Shown: positions 51,694-61,756, numbered from the stretch's first letter. The stretch: DNA of 64,000 nucleotides from Microbaculum marinisediminis (GCF_025397915.1 NZ_JALIDZ010000001.1:248001-312000), one strand, 5' to 3'. The notes: a model not told the origin generated them from the sequence alone. A program made the numbers and translations.

Positions 51694-52842
51694 ATGACAT
51701 CCAGCAAGAACCACCTGGACCCCGAAACGCTCGCGGCCCAGGCGCTCGGGCGCATCGACCGGGAGACCGGCGCGGTCGTCCCGCCGCTGCACAGCGCCTC
51801 GACATTCGCCCGCGACGCGGACTACGCGCTGATAGGCCCGCACATCTACAGCCGGGACAGCGCACCGACGCTCGCCCACGCCGAGGACATCGTTGCGACG
51901 CTGGAAGGCGGCGCCGGGGCCCGGGTGTTCGGTTCGGGCCTGGCCGCCTTCGCCGCTCTGACCGAGACGCTTGCGCCGGGCGCCCACGTGGTGGCGCCGC
52001 AGGTCATGTATTACGCCGCGCAGGCCTGGCTCAGGCGCCTGGCGGAACGCGAACGCCTCTCGCTCGACCTCTACGACCAGACCGATCCGCAAACGCTCAA
52101 GGCGCTGGTGAGGCCGGGACGGACCGAGCTGGTCTGGGTGGAGACGCCGGCCAACCCGACCTGGGACGTGATGGATATCGCCTTCGCAGCGGAGGCCGCG
52201 CACTCCGCCGGCGCCATCCTCGGCGTCGATTCCACCTGCGCGCCGCCGCCGACGACCCGGGCGATCTCGCTCGGCGCCGACATCGTGCTGCATTCGGCGA
52301 CGAAGTACCTGAACGGCCATTCCGACCTGACCGCCGGCGTGCTGGTGACGGCCAAGGACGACGCGCGCTGGGTCGATATCCATGCCGTCCGCAACCTGAC
52401 CGGCGGCGTCCTGGGCGGCTTCGAAGCCTGGCTGCTGATCCGCGGCATGCGCACGCTGTTCGTCCGCTTCGCCCGCCAGTCGGAGACGGCGCTGGCAATC
52501 GCACGGCATTTCGAGGGGCATCCGCGCGTGGCGGGCGTGCTCTATCCCGGCCTCGCCAGCCATCCCGGCCACACGATCGCGGCGAAACAGATGACCGGCG
52601 GCTTCGGCGGCATGCTGTCGATCCTGGTCGACGGCGACATCGATACGGCCAGGGCCGTCGCGACGCGAACCAGGGTCTTCGTGCCCGCCACGTCGCTGGG
52701 CGGGGTGGAAAGCCTAATCGAGCATCGCCGTTCGGTCGAAAGTCCGGAAAGCACCGTAGCCGATACCCTGTTGCGGCTCTCCGTCGGGCTGGAATCGGCG
52801 AACGACCTGATCGCCGATCTGGAGCAGGCGTTGAAAGGCTGA
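51694..52842 (+). CDS. PLP-dependent trans-sulfuration enzyme (cystathionine beta-lyase-like)
   Basis: A 382-residue Cys/Met metabolism enzyme. The PLP lysine is Lys204 (HSATKYLNGHSD), the ring aspartate Asp179 (ILGVDSTCAPP), and VWVETPANPTWDV (148-160) is typical. The C-terminal ATSLGGVESLIEHR (near 325) is the conserved substrate-binding arginine region. Family members cleave or form cystathionine or other C-S bonds; cystathionine beta-lyase and gamma-synthase cannot be separated here. No riboswitch was recognised in the 115-base leader. Confidence 0.93.
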   Translation: MTSSKNHLDPETLAAQALGRIDRETGAVVPPLHSASTFARDADYALIGPHIYSRDSAPTLAHAEDIVATLEGGAGARVFGSGLAAFAALTETLAPGAHVVAPQVMYYAAQAWLRRLAERERLSLDLYDQTDPQTLKALVRPGRTELVWVETPANPTWDVMDIAFAAEAAHSAGAILGVDSTCAPPPTTRAISLGADIVLHSATKYLNGHSDLTAGVLVTAKDDARWVDIHAVRNLTGGVLGGFEAWLLIRGMRTLFVRFARQSETALAIARHFEGHPRVAGVLYPGLASHPGHTIAAKQMTGGFGGMLSILVDGDIDTARAVATRTRVFVPATSLGGVESLIEHRRSVESPESTVADTLLRLSVGLESANDLIADLEQALKG

Positions 52843-52888
52843 ACGGGTCCCGTTTGGTGTATAGGCCGCGCTCGGCTACCATCACGCG

Positions 52889-53230
52889 ATGAGCCGTCCG
52901 GACCTGAACGAGATAGCCGAGAAATTGCGCGGCGAACTCGCCGAACTGGAAAGCCTGAGCGAGACGAGCGCGCGATCGCGCGGCACCGTCGTGCTCGATC
53001 AGCAGAGCGTCGGCCGGCTCTCCCGGATGGACGCCATGCAGGGACAGGCCATGGCGAAGGCGGCGGAGCAGCGCCGGCGGGGGCGCATCTCGATGATCAA
53101 GGCCGCCCTGCAGCGCATCGCGGATGACGCGTACGGGGACTGCGAGGAGTGCGGCGAGCCTATCCCGGCCGGCCGGCTCGCCATCGACCCGACCGTGACG
53201 ACCTGCGTCGGCTGCGCCTCGGCGCGCTGA
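52889..53230 (+). CDS. DksA/TraR family C4 zinc-finger protein
   Basis: A 113-residue protein: a helical N-terminal half (residues 5-80) followed by a C4 zinc finger, Cys85-x2-Cys88-x17-Cys106-x2-Cys109 (CEECGEPIPAG, TTCVGC). It resembles short DksA-like proteins (YocK, TraR) that enter the RNA polymerase secondary channel. A DxxDxA-like tip is not clear in this one, so a ppGpp-type action cannot be asserted. The ATG follows the trans-sulfuration gene by 46 bases. Confidence 0.92.
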   Translation: MSRPDLNEIAEKLRGELAELESLSETSARSRGTVVLDQQSVGRLSRMDAMQGQAMAKAAEQRRRGRISMIKAALQRIADDAYGDCEECGEPIPAGRLAIDPTVTTCVGCASAR

Positions 53231-53307
53231 GCAGGCGGGCTTGCCGAACCGCGAACAGCCTGTCATCCAGAGCCTGCGTCCGAACCCTCGTCGCCAAGGA
53301 ACATCCG

Positions 53308-53919
53308 ATGTCGATCGTCGCCACAGTGGAAGAGCTCGAAGCCATCTACGGCCAGCCCAGCGAAGCCTCGATGGTCAAGGAGGTCGACCGGGTCACGCCG
53401 CACTACGCCGCCTATATCGCGGCGTCGCCTTTCATGGCACTGGCGACAAGCGGTCCGGAAGGGCTCGACTGCTCGCCGCGCGGCGACAAGCCAGGCTTCG
53501 TGCGCATCCACGACGAAAAGACGCTGATGATGCCAGACCGGCGCGGCAACAACCGGGTGGATTCGCTGCGCAACATCGTCCGCGATCCCCGCGTCGGGCT
53601 TTTGTTCCTGATCCCGGGGTCGGGCAGCACCCTGCGGGTCAACGGCACCGCCGCCATCTCCACCGATGCGGATCTGCTGGCCTCGTTCGAGATGGACGGC
53701 AAGGCACCGCGCACGGTGCTCGTGATCACCATCGAGGCGGTGTACTTCCAGTGCTCGCGGGCGATCGTGCGATCGGAACTGTGGAACCCGGAAAACCACG
53801 TCGACCCGAAAAGCCTGCCGAGCGTGGGCACCGTTCTCGCCAGCCTGAGCAGGAACCGCATCGACGGCGACGCCTATGACAAGGACTGGCCGGCGCGGGC
53901 CAAGGCCTCCCTGTGGTGA
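53308..53919 (+). CDS. pyridoxamine 5'-phosphate oxidase family (split-barrel flavin-binding) protein
   Basis: A 203-residue protein of the MSMEG_1061-like group. The split-barrel core shows AASPFMALATSGPEGLDCSPRGD (near 40-60), MMPDRRGNNRVDSLRNIVRD and VGLLFLIPGSGSTLRVNGTA (near 105). The group binds FMN or similar cofactors and is not a true pyridoxamine phosphate oxidase. The C-terminal AIVRSELWNPENHVDPKSLP is also characteristic. It is transcribed 77 bases after the zinc-finger gene and converges with livF. Confidence 0.9.
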   Translation: MSIVATVEELEAIYGQPSEASMVKEVDRVTPHYAAYIAASPFMALATSGPEGLDCSPRGDKPGFVRIHDEKTLMMPDRRGNNRVDSLRNIVRDPRVGLLFLIPGSGSTLRVNGTAAISTDADLLASFEMDGKAPRTVLVITIEAVYFQCSRAIVRSELWNPENHVDPKSLPSVGTVLASLSRNRIDGDAYDKDWPARAKASLW

Positions 53920-53939
53920 GCCGCCGATAGGCGCGGGTC

Positions 53940-54713
53940 TCAGATCGCCAGGTATTCCTGGCGCAGGTCGGCATTGTCGAGCACCTCCTGGGCGCCGCCG
54001 TCGAAGACGATCTGGCCCATGTCGAGGATCACCGCGCGATCGGCGAGATGCAGCGCGGCGATGGCGTTCTGCTCGACGATGACCGTCGTCAGGCCGTGCG
54101 CCTTGATCTGCTCCACGATCTTCTCGATCTCCTGCACGATCACCGGCGCGAGCCCCTCGTAGGGCTCGTCCAGGAGCAGCAGCTTCACCTCGCGGGCGAG
54201 CGCCCGGGCGACCGCCAGCATCTGCTGCTCGCCGCCAGACAGCGTGACGCCCTCCTGCTTGCGGCGTTCGGCAAGACGGGGGAAATGCTCGTAGAGCCGC
54301 TCAATCGACCAGCCCACCGGCTCGGCGATCTGGGCAAGCTGCAGGTTTTCCTCGACGGATAGGCCGGGAATGATGCGCCGGTCTTCGGGCACCAGGCCGA
54401 CGCCGGCCCGGGCGGCCTGGAAGGCCGACATCTGGTGAACCGCCTGACCGTCGAGCCAGATCTCGCCCTGCTTCAGCGCCGGGTTGTCGGCGCGGGCGAT
54501 GGTGCGCAGCGTCGAGGTCTTGCCGGCGCCGTTGCGGCCGAGCAGCGCGACGATCTCGCCCTTGCGGACATGAAATCCGACCCCCTGCACGATGTAGCTT
54601 TCGCCGTAATAGGAATGCAGGTCGGTGCAGGAGAAGAAGGCGGGCGTATCGGCGCCGGCTTCGGGGCTCTCGGTCTTCGCGTCAGTCGCTGTCATCACGC
54701 TCATCACGTTCAC
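53940..54713 (-). CDS. livF: Liv-type ABC transporter ATP-binding protein
   Basis: An ATPase of up to 257 residues: Walker A GRNGAGKTS, signature LSGGEQQMLAVARAL, Walker B LLLLDEPYEGLAP, H-loop VIVEQN. The VGLVPEDRRIIPGLSVEENL segment is typical of LivF/UrtE. The GTG at 54713 overlaps the livG stop; ATG at 54704 is also possible. Last gene of the five-gene import operon with substrate-binding protein, LivH, LivM and LivG. Confidence 0.95.
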   Translation of the reverse strand: MNVMSVMTATDAKTESPEAGADTPAFFSCTDLHSYYGESYIVQGVGFHVRKGEIVALLGRNGAGKTSTLRTIARADNPALKQGEIWLDGQAVHQMSAFQAARAGVGLVPEDRRIIPGLSVEENLQLAQIAEPVGWSIERLYEHFPRLAERRKQEGVTLSGGEQQMLAVARALAREVKLLLLDEPYEGLAPVIVQEIEKIVEQIKAHGLTTVIVEQNAIAALHLADRAVILDMGQIVFDGGAQEVLDNADLRQEYLAI

Positions 54714-55465
54714 AGGTGCGCCCCCCCGAGATAGGCTTCCTGGACCCTGGGGTCCCCCTTGATATCATCCGGCAGCCCCTCCGCAATAACCGTTCCCTGC
54801 GCGAGCACAGTGATCTTGTGCGCGAGCGAGAAGACGACATGCATATCGTGCTCGATGACGATCTTGGTGATGCCGCGCTCGCCGATCTTCTTGAGAAGGT
54901 CGATGGTGTTGTTGGTGTCGGCGCGCGACATGCCCGCGGTCGGCTCGTCGAGCAGCAACAGCTGCGGGTCCTGAACCAGGCACATGGCAAGCTCCAGCCG
55001 GCGCTTGTCGCCGCGCGACAAGCTGCCCGCGATCATGTCCTTCTTGTCGACGAGCCCGACGTCGTCGAGGACATGCAGGGCCCGGTCGCGAACCTCGCCC
55101 TCGGAGCCGACGCTCGCCCAGGCGTTGATCCTGAAGGCGCCGTCCCGGTGGGCGAAGGCGGGGATCATGACGTTCTCGAGCAACGACAGTTCCTCGAAGA
55201 TCTCGGGCGTCTGGAATACCCGCGACACGCCGATCTGATTGATCTCGTACGGCTTGATGCCCAGCAGCGACTTGCCGTTGAACATCACCGTCCCGGTATC
55301 CGGCACGAGGCGGCCGACGAAGCAGTTCAGCAGCGTCGACTTGCCGGCGCCGTTCGGCCCGATGATGGCGTGGACGGAGCCTTCCTCGATATCGAGGGTG
55401 ACGTTGTTCAGCGCCTGGAGGCCGCCGAAGCGCTTGTTGACATCGTTGACTTGCAGAATGCCCAT
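54710..55465 (-). CDS. livG: Liv-type ABC transporter ATP-binding protein
   Basis: A 251-residue ATPase: Walker A GPNGAGKST, signature SLSRGDKRRLELAM (unusual R-G-D in place of the common GGQ), Walker B LLLLDEPTAGMSRAD, H-loop VIEHDMHV. It lacks the longer insertion of true LivG proteins. The ATG at 55465 lies 9 bases after the livM stop, so the operon is compact. Confidence 0.94.
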   Translation of the reverse strand: MGILQVNDVNKRFGGLQALNNVTLDIEEGSVHAIIGPNGAGKSTLLNCFVGRLVPDTGTVMFNGKSLLGIKPYEINQIGVSRVFQTPEIFEELSLLENVMIPAFAHRDGAFRINAWASVGSEGEVRDRALHVLDDVGLVDKKDMIAGSLSRGDKRRLELAMCLVQDPQLLLLDEPTAGMSRADTNNTIDLLKKIGERGITKIVIEHDMHVVFSLAHKITVLAQGTVIAEGLPDDIKGDPRVQEAYLGGAHL

Positions 55466-55474
55466 GACCACCCC

Positions 55475-56632
55475 CTATTCCGCCGGCGCCGGGACGGCGC
55501 CCGCCTTGGAGGTCTCGGCGCCTCCGCCACCGTTGCGGCTGAACAGCGTTCCCAATCGCCGGATGCCCTCCATGATGCCGCCGGGCAGGAAGATGACGAT
55601 CAGCATGAACAGGACGCCGAGCGTCAGGTGCCAGCCCTCGCCGACGAACAGGGAGGTGACCGACACGAGGAAATTCTCCAGTCCGTCCGGCAGGAACGAG
55701 AAGAACGAATGCAGGGTATTGTCGTTGAAGGCGGAGAAGATGTTCTCGAAGTATTTGATCAGCGCGGCGCCGAGGAAGGGGCCGAGCAGCGTGCCGGCGC
55801 CGCCGAGGATAGTCATCAGCACCACCTCGCCCGAGGCGGTCCACTGCATGCGTTCCGCACCGGCCAGCGGGTCGGTGACGGCGAGCAGCGCGCCGGCGAG
55901 CCCGGCGTACATGCCCGAGATGATGAAGGCGGCGAGCGTGTAGGGGCGCGTGTTGAGGCCGGTGTAGTTCATCCGGTTCTGGTTCGACTTGACAGCCTTC
56001 AGCATCATGCCGAAGGGCGAGCGGAAGATCCGAACCGAGATGAAGAAGGCCACGATCAGGATGATCGCGCAGAAGTAGAACCCCTGGTATCCGGTCAGCT
56101 CGATGCCGAAGACGTCGGCGAGCAGCACGCCCTGCGGCTCGGCGCGTCCGAACAGGCGGTCGAACAGCCGCGGATCGCTGTTGAGCACGCGCAGGCCCGT
56201 CTCGCCGTTGGTGATCGGGGTGAGCACCGAATAGGCGAGGTTGTAGGACATCTGCGCGAAGGCGAGCGTCAGGATCGAGAAATAGATGCCCGCCCGGCGC
56301 AGGCTGACATAGCCGATCGCCAGCGCGAACAGGCCGGCGAACACGATGCTCATCAGCACGGCGGGAATGGCGTTCATGCCGAGCAGCTTGAACGTCCACA
56401 CCGCCGTATAGGAGCCGACGCCGAGGAAGGCCGCGTGCCCGAAGGAGAGGTATCCGGTCAGGCCGAACAGGATGTTGAAGCCGATGGCGAAGATGCCATA
56501 GATCGCGAATTTCTGCAGCAGGTCGGGATAGCCCGCGCCGATCGGCGTCAGCCAGATCGGCATGGTCAGCACGGCGGCGGCGAACCCCAGCACCAGTCCC
56601 GTGTCCCGCATGGTCGAAGCCTTGTCGTTCAT
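55475..56632 (-). CDS. livM: Liv-type ABC transporter permease
   Basis: A 385-residue permease with about ten helices. The [24 protein letters not shown] segment near 52-75 and a loop [20 protein letters not shown] near 278 are hallmarks of LivM. The C-terminal 40 residues are cytoplasmic and polar. It follows livH by 19 bases. Confidence 0.94.
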   Translation of the reverse strand: MNDKASTMRDTGLVLGFAAAVLTMPIWLTPIGAGYPDLLQKFAIYGIFAIGFNILFGLTGYLSFGHAAFLGVGSYTAVWTFKLLGMNAIPAVLMSIVFAGLFALAIGYVSLRRAGIYFSILTLAFAQMSYNLAYSVLTPITNGETGLRVLNSDPRLFDRLFGRAEPQGVLLADVFGIELTGYQGFYFCAIILIVAFFISVRIFRSPFGMMLKAVKSNQNRMNYTGLNTRPYTLAAFIISGMYAGLAGALLAVTDPLAGAERMQWTASGEVVLMTILGGAGTLLGPFLGAALIKYFENIFSAFNDNTLHSFFSFLPDGLENFLVSVTSLFVGEGWHLTLGVLFMLIVIFLPGGIMEGIRRLGTLFSRNGGGGAETSKAGAVPAPAE

Positions 56633-56651
56633 TTGTCTTCGGGCTCCGTTC

Positions 56652-57680
56652 TCAGGTTTCCATCACGCCCTTGCGGCCCATCAGACCGCGCGGGCGCACC
56701 AGCAGCACGACCACCGCCACCAGGTAGATGATGATCTGGTCGATGCCGGGGAAGATCGCCTTGACCTCGTTCATCGAGGCGAAGGACTGGAGGATGCCGA
56801 GCAGGAAGCCGGCGGCGACGGCGCCGCTGAGCGAGCCCATGCCGCCGACGACGACCACGACGAAGGACAGGACGAGGAAGTCCATACCCATGTGGTAGTC
56901 GGGCGAGAGGATCGGCGTGTACATGACGCCGGCAAGACCGGCGACGATGGCGGCCAGCGCGAACATGACGGTGAAGCGGCGGTCGATGTCGATTCCGAGC
57001 AGGCCGACGGTGTCCCGGTCGGCCATGCCGGCGCGGACGACCATGCCGAAGGTGGTGTACTGCAGGAAGGCGAAGACACCGCCGATCACGGCGAGGGAAA
57101 AGAACAGGTAGACCATGCGCCACCAGGGATAGACGACGGCGCCGGGATCGAGCCCGATCATGGCGCCGAAGTCGATCATGCCGCGCAGCGCCTCGGGCGC
57201 GGGCTGGGGGATCGGATTGGCGCCGAACCAATGCTTGATGATCTCCTGCAGGACGATCGCGAGGCCGAAGGTGACGAGAATCTGCTCGGCGTGCGGCCGC
57301 TTGTAGAAGAAGCGGACGAGGCCGCGCTCCATCACCAGCCCGACGACGAGCATGACGGGAATGGCGAGCAGGATGGAGACGGGAACCGAGAAATCGATCA
57401 GCGTCGCGCCGAAATCGCCGAACCACGTCTCGATATACGGGGTCCGAACTTCCAGCGGCGTGCCCCAGGCCGTGGTCTGGCTGGGGTCCAGCGTCACCTT
57501 TTCCAGCGTGAACAGCTTGTGGACCGTCACGGCGCAGAAGGCACCGAGCATGAACAGCGCGCCGTGGGCGAAATTGACCACCCCGAGCGTGCCGAAGATC
57601 AACGTCAGGCCGAGAGCGATCAGCGCGTAGGCGCCGCCCTTGTCGAGCCCGTTGAGTATCTGAAGCAGTATCGCATCCAT
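56652..57680 (-). CDS. livH: Liv-type ABC transporter permease
   Basis: A 342-residue permease with eight to nine helices: [20 protein letters not shown] and [20 protein letters not shown] at the start (LivH signature), a long periplasmic insert at about 60-90 ([20 protein letters not shown]), and [19 protein letters not shown] near 280. ATG 57680 is used; a 113-base gap with GC-rich dyads separates it from the binding-protein gene. Confidence 0.94.
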   Translation of the reverse strand: MDAILLQILNGLDKGGAYALIALGLTLIFGTLGVVNFAHGALFMLGAFCAVTVHKLFTLEKVTLDPSQTTAWGTPLEVRTPYIETWFGDFGATLIDFSVPVSILLAIPVMLVVGLVMERGLVRFFYKRPHAEQILVTFGLAIVLQEIIKHWFGANPIPQPAPEALRGMIDFGAMIGLDPGAVVYPWWRMVYLFFSLAVIGGVFAFLQYTTFGMVVRAGMADRDTVGLLGIDIDRRFTVMFALAAIVAGLAGVMYTPILSPDYHMGMDFLVLSFVVVVVGGMGSLSGAVAAGFLLGILQSFASMNEVKAIFPGIDQIIIYLVAVVVLLVRPRGLMGRKGVMET

Positions 57681-57793
57681 TGCCCGCACCCGTCCCCGCC
57701 GATATCGAGCGGGTCTGTCAATTGCGCGTGGCCGGCCGGATCAGGCCCGAAGGCGAAAACCCGGCCGGCAGTGCCCCATGGCGTGAGGCCAGA

Positions 57794-59134
57794 TCAGGCG
57801 CCCGCGTTGCAGGCACCGAGCTCGCCACCGAAGATCGCCGGGTCGTACGTGACCTGCTCGGTCGGCACTTCCTCGACGACTTCCAGCAGGTCGAACTGCG
57901 AGGTCGGGTTTTCCTTGCCCTTCACGACCAGAACCTTCTTGAAGCACTGGTGGTCGGCGGCACGATAGAGCGTCGGACCGTTGCCCGTGCCATCGAACTC
58001 GAAGCCTGCCAGGGCTTCGCCGATGCCGCATGGATTGAAGGTGCCGGCACGCTCGGCGGCGTCCGCGTAGAGCAGCGTCTGGACGTAGCAGGTGTGCGCG
58101 GCCTGCGACGGCGGGAAGCCGTATTCCTGGCCGAACGACTTGACGAAGGCCTTCGAGCCCTCGTCCTGCAGCGACCAGTGCCAGTTCGTCGTGCCGAAGA
58201 TGCCCTTCACGTTCTCGCCCGCGCCCTGCGCCATCAGACGCGAATAGAGCGGAACGACGATGGCGAAGTCCTTGCCGTTGACCTGCTTGTCGCGCAGACC
58301 GAACTGGACCGCCTGGGTCAGCGAGTTGACCATGTCGCGGCCGTAGTGGTTCAGGATCAGCACGTCTGCGCCGGAGTTCAGAACCGGCGTGATGTACTGC
58401 GAGAAATCGCCCGCGCCCAGCGGCGTGCGGACCGCCTCGACAGTGGTCCAGCCGAGATTCTCGGTCGAGTTCTTGATCGACTCCTCCTGGGTCCAGCCCC
58501 AGGTGTAGTCGGCGGTCAGGTGATAGGCCTTGCGGTCGGCGCCGTAGGCCTTCTCGAGAACCGGGGCGAGCGCGGCGCCGGACATGTAGGCGTTGAAGAA
58601 GTGGCGGAAGCCGTTGGCCCGCTTGTCCTTGCCAGTGGTGTCGTTGGAGTGGGTCAGACCGGCCATGAAGATGACGCCGGCCTCCTGGCACAGCGACTGC
58701 ACGGCGATGGCGACGCCCGACGACGACCCGCCGGTGATCATGATGGCGCCGTCCTTCTCGATCATACGCTTTGCCGAGGCGCGCGCGGCGTCCGACTTCG
58801 TCTGCGTGTCGCCGGTGACGAACGCGACCTTCTTGCCGAGCACGCCGTTCCCCTTCAGCGACAGCGGCTTCATGGTGGTCAGCATGCCGCCGTCGCCCTC
58901 ACCGTTGAGGTGCTTGACGGCGAGCTGGTAGGCGCGCAGTTCGTCGGCTCCCTCGTCGGCATAGGCCCCGGTCTGCGGGACATTGAAGCCGAGGGTGACG
59001 GTGCCGCCGGTCGGCTCGTTCAGGTAGGCGGCACGGGACGCGCTGGTGAAGATCGTCGGCAGGGCAAGGCCGGCACCGACGGCGACGGAGCTCTTCAGGA
59101 GCGTGCGCCGATTGATGTTCTTGAGACCGCTCAT
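57794..59134 (-). CDS. Liv-type ABC transporter substrate-binding protein, Tat-like signal
   Basis: A 446-residue periplasmic binding protein of the type-I fold. The leader NRRTLLKSSVAVGAGLALP has the twin arginine of the Tat pathway, although the motif is imperfect. The mature VTLGFNVPQTGAYADEGADE and GGSSSGVAIAVQSLCQEAGV are typical of branched-chain amino acid, amide or urea binders. Ligand unknown; the divergent acyl-CoA-responsive regulator suggests a carboxylate-related compound. First gene of the operon. Confidence 0.92.
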   Translation of the reverse strand: MSGLKNINRRTLLKSSVAVGAGLALPTIFTSASRAAYLNEPTGGTVTLGFNVPQTGAYADEGADELRAYQLAVKHLNGEGDGGMLTTMKPLSLKGNGVLGKKVAFVTGDTQTKSDAARASAKRMIEKDGAIMITGGSSSGVAIAVQSLCQEAGVIFMAGLTHSNDTTGKDKRANGFRHFFNAYMSGAALAPVLEKAYGADRKAYHLTADYTWGWTQEESIKNSTENLGWTTVEAVRTPLGAGDFSQYITPVLNSGADVLILNHYGRDMVNSLTQAVQFGLRDKQVNGKDFAIVVPLYSRLMAQGAGENVKGIFGTTNWHWSLQDEGSKAFVKSFGQEYGFPPSQAAHTCYVQTLLYADAAERAGTFNPCGIGEALAGFEFDGTGNGPTLYRAADHQCFKKVLVVKGKENPTSQFDLLEVVEEVPTEQVTYDPAIFGGELGACNAGA

Positions 59135-59255
59135 ATGGGGTTCTCCCTAAAGATGGTTTTTTTAATCCGCATTCATGGTGAGTGTTCTCACTCGCACATG
59201 ACGCTGGCGCATTTTTGAAAAGAACACAATAAGCCATTGATCTAACGCAAGCATT

Positions 59256-59304
59256 ATGTAAAATTCCTCCACTTCGCTTTCGCAAAAAAGTAAAAATTTT
59301 ACAT
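59256..59304. promoter_or_regulatory. ATGTAAAATT / AATTTTACAT inverted repeat in the liv-scfR divergent gap
   Basis: A 10-base sequence (59256-59265) is exactly inverted at 59295-59304, with TTTCGCAAAA (59278-59287) in the loop. ScfR/RamB-type regulators bind AT-rich sites with TTTGC-like centres, so this may be the target of the regulator at 59376 and control both directions. Confidence 0.6.
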
Positions 59305-59375
59305 CGCAGCGCAGCAAGAGCCGGCATTTCCCAGTGTTTCCAACGCGGAAGCCGACCGGCGCGGGACGGACGAGC

Positions 59376-60920
59376 ATGGCGACGACCATCGTGGGGCTGA
59401 AGATCCGGGAAACGCGGCGCGCGCTCGGCCTGTCGCAATCCGAGCTCGCGCGGCGGATGGGCATATCGCCGGCCTATCTGAACCTGATCGAGTTCTCGAA
59501 GCGGCGGATCGGCGGCGCGCTGCTGGAGAAGGCCGCCGACTGCCTGAACCTGTCCCCGTCCGATCTCGACGGCGCGTCCGAGCTGCGCCTCGTCAACGAG
59601 CTGCGGGAAATCGCCGCGGACCCGGCGTTACAGCCTGCCGGACCGGGCGCGGAGACAGTCGAGGCCTTCATCGGGCGGTTTCCCGAATGGGCGGGGACCG
59701 TGGCGCAGATCTACCGCAGCGACCGTTCGAACCGGGACCTGGCGACGGCCCTGTCCGACCGGCTCACGCACGACCCCTATCTCGGCGATATCGTCCACCA
59801 GATGCTGACGCACATCTCTGCCGTCCGTTCGACCGCGGAGATCCTCGACGAGATCGCCGATATCTCACCGGAGCGGCGCGCCCGCTTCCACCGCGCGCTG
59901 GCGGTCGAGAGCCACCGGCTCACCGACGTCGCCCAGGCGCTCGCCGGCTATTTCGACACGGCGCACGAGACCGGACGATCGGTCACGCCGGTGGAGGAGA
60001 TCGAGACGTTCCTGCTCGGCCGGGAGAACCGCTTCGCCGAGATCGAAGCGGCTGCCGAGGGCGCACGGGCCACGATCGCGCGCGACGGCATCCTGCGCGA
60101 CACCGAGATGATCGCCGCGCTGGAGCGGCTCGGCTACACGATCGTCCGCGACGACGATCCAGGAACCGGCGCGGATAGCGCGCGGACGTTGCGACTGCCG
60201 CTCGGCACGGCGCCCGCGACGGTGATGGACCGCCTCGCAGCGGCGATCGTCGCCGAACGCCTGTCGGCGCCGATCGAGGCGGTGCTGGTCGCACAGCCGG
60301 ACGGCACGGGCGCGGTGGCGCGGCTGCACATGGCGGCAATCCTGAAGACCTATGCGATCGACGCGCTTCTGCTGCCGGCGGGGCCGTTTCGCGATTCCGC
60401 CGCGCGCGTGCGGTACGACATCGAGGCGCTGGGACGGACCTGGGGCACCGGGTTCGACCGCATATGCCGCCGCCTGACCGCGACAACCGGGCAGGATGGC
60501 GGGCCGCGCTTCGCCTACATGGCCTGCAATGCCGCGGGCCACACGATCGATCGCCGCCCGCTTATCGACCTACCGTTTCCGCGCCATGGCGCGGCATGCC
60601 CGTTGTGGGCGATCTACCGGTCGTTCGCCAAGCCGGACGTGGCCACGCGGCAGGTGGCGGCCTTTCCGGACGGCAAGAAGGTGTTGTTCGTGGCGCGCGC
60701 GCGCAGGACCGGCCCTGTCGGGTTCGACCAGCCCGACATCCATGTCGCCGACATGATCGCGATTGCCGCCGAGCAGGCCGGCGCGACCGTCTATGGCGAC
60801 GGCCTCGATCTCGGCACGCGCGGCAAAGCCGAACCGGTCGGCATGAACTGCCGCATCTGCACGCGGAGCGGATGCGAACACCGGACGGACGACCCGCTGG
60901 TCGGGCGACTGCGGGACTGA
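59376..60920 (+). CDS. ScfR/RamB-type XRE regulator with short-chain fatty acyl-CoA domain
   Basis: A 514-residue regulator. The Xre helix-turn-helix is at 6-60 (LKIRETRRALGLSQSELARR, ISPAYLNLIEFSKRRIGG). The C-terminal 200 residues, ending NCRICTRSGCEHRTDDPL, match the short-chain fatty acyl-CoA regulator domain (DUF2083), with three cysteines. Relatives control acetate, propionate or glyoxylate-cycle genes by sensing acyl-CoA. It diverges from the Liv operon; 200 bases separate it from the response regulator gene. Confidence 0.93.
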   Translation: MATTIVGLKIRETRRALGLSQSELARRMGISPAYLNLIEFSKRRIGGALLEKAADCLNLSPSDLDGASELRLVNELREIAADPALQPAGPGAETVEAFIGRFPEWAGTVAQIYRSDRSNRDLATALSDRLTHDPYLGDIVHQMLTHISAVRSTAEILDEIADISPERRARFHRALAVESHRLTDVAQALAGYFDTAHETGRSVTPVEEIETFLLGRENRFAEIEAAAEGARATIARDGILRDTEMIAALERLGYTIVRDDDPGTGADSARTLRLPLGTAPATVMDRLAAAIVAERLSAPIEAVLVAQPDGTGAVARLHMAAILKTYAIDALLLPAGPFRDSAARVRYDIEALGRTWGTGFDRICRRLTATTGQDGGPRFAYMACNAAGHTIDRRPLIDLPFPRHGAACPLWAIYRSFAKPDVATRQVAAFPDGKKVLFVARARRTGPVGFDQPDIHVADMIAIAAEQAGATVYGDGLDLGTRGKAEPVGMNCRICTRSGCEHRTDDPLVGRLRD

Positions 60921-61121
60921 GCGCCCCTCCCCCCCGGGGATATGAACCCGCGCCGCGCCCCGAAATACGCGGCCCCTCATACGAATTGCCCGGTCGCGTT
61001 CCGCCGACCGGGCGTCGTAGTCTCGGACCAAGAATCAAAACCAGCGCAGCGAACGTGTCTGGGGCAGGAAGGGACACAACCGCGGCGAAACAAAACCGAT
61101 TACGAAGGGGGAAACGGGCCT

Positions 61122-61487
61122 TTGCCCAGGCACGTGCTGATCGTCGAAGACGAAGAGAATATCGTCGAGTCGCTGTCGTTTCTGTTGGAGCGGGAGGGTT
61201 TCGAGGTGACGTCGGTGCTCGACGGCGCGCAGGCGCTGGATCGCATCGAGGAAGGCCATCCGGATCTGCTGATCCTCGACGTCATGCTGCCCGGGATCGA
61301 CGGTTTCGAGATCCTGCGGACGATCCGGGCGAACGCGGCGCTGAAAGCGCTGCCGGTGGTGATGCTGACGGCGAAGATGCAGCAGCAGGACCGCCGTACC
61401 GCCGAGGCCATCGGCGTCAACGCCTTCGTGACCAAGCCGTTCTCGAACGCCGAAGTGGTTTCGATCGTGAAGAGCCTGGCGCCGTGA
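61122..61487 (+). CDS. single-domain response regulator (CheY-like)
   Basis: A 121-residue receiver domain: acidic Asp10-Glu11, phosphoacceptor Asp53 (LLILDVMLPG), Thr83 (VVMLTAKM) and Lys105 (AFVTKPFSN). No output domain. It has a TTG start at 61122 behind GAAGGGGGAAACGGGCC; the longer frame upstream is not protein-like. The stop overlaps the GTG of the next gene. The transporter-histidine kinase two genes on is the obvious partner. Confidence 0.9.
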   Translation: MPRHVLIVEDEENIVESLSFLLEREGFEVTSVLDGAQALDRIEEGHPDLLILDVMLPGIDGFEILRTIRANAALKALPVVMLTAKMQQQDRRTAEAIGVNAFVTKPFSNAEVVSIVKSLAP

Positions 61488-61756
61488 CCAACGACCGCGA
61501 CCCGGATCTGGAACGCCGGCGGTTTTCCGACGCGGCGATGGTGTTGCCCTTCGCCGGTGTGTTCCTGCTGATGCCGCCGTTCATACAGATCTTCGCCACC
61601 GACTCCGCGCTCGCAGGCATCCCGCTCATCGTCCTCTATCTGTTCGCGGTGTGGTTCGCGCTGATCCTGATCGCGTGGCGGCTCGCCGGCCCGCTGCGCC
61701 GCGCCATGCAGACCGCCCCCCACAGCACAAGCGAAACCGCTCCCCCGGAGGCGTGA
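61484..61756 (+). CDS. small two-helix membrane protein between response regulator and transporter-kinase
   Basis: A 90-residue protein with a polar N-terminus (MTNDRDPDLERRRFSDAAM), two helices (about 19-40 and 44-68) and a polar Thr/Ser/Pro tail. It resembles the small subunits (DUF485/DUF4212-like) found beside solute:sodium symporters, but the identity is uncertain. The GTG overlaps the response-regulator stop and its own stop overlaps the start of the kinase, so all three are translationally coupled. Confidence 0.8.
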   Translation: MTNDRDPDLERRRFSDAAMVLPFAGVFLLMPPFIQIFATDSALAGIPLIVLYLFAVWFALILIAWRLAGPLRRAMQTAPHSTSETAPPEA

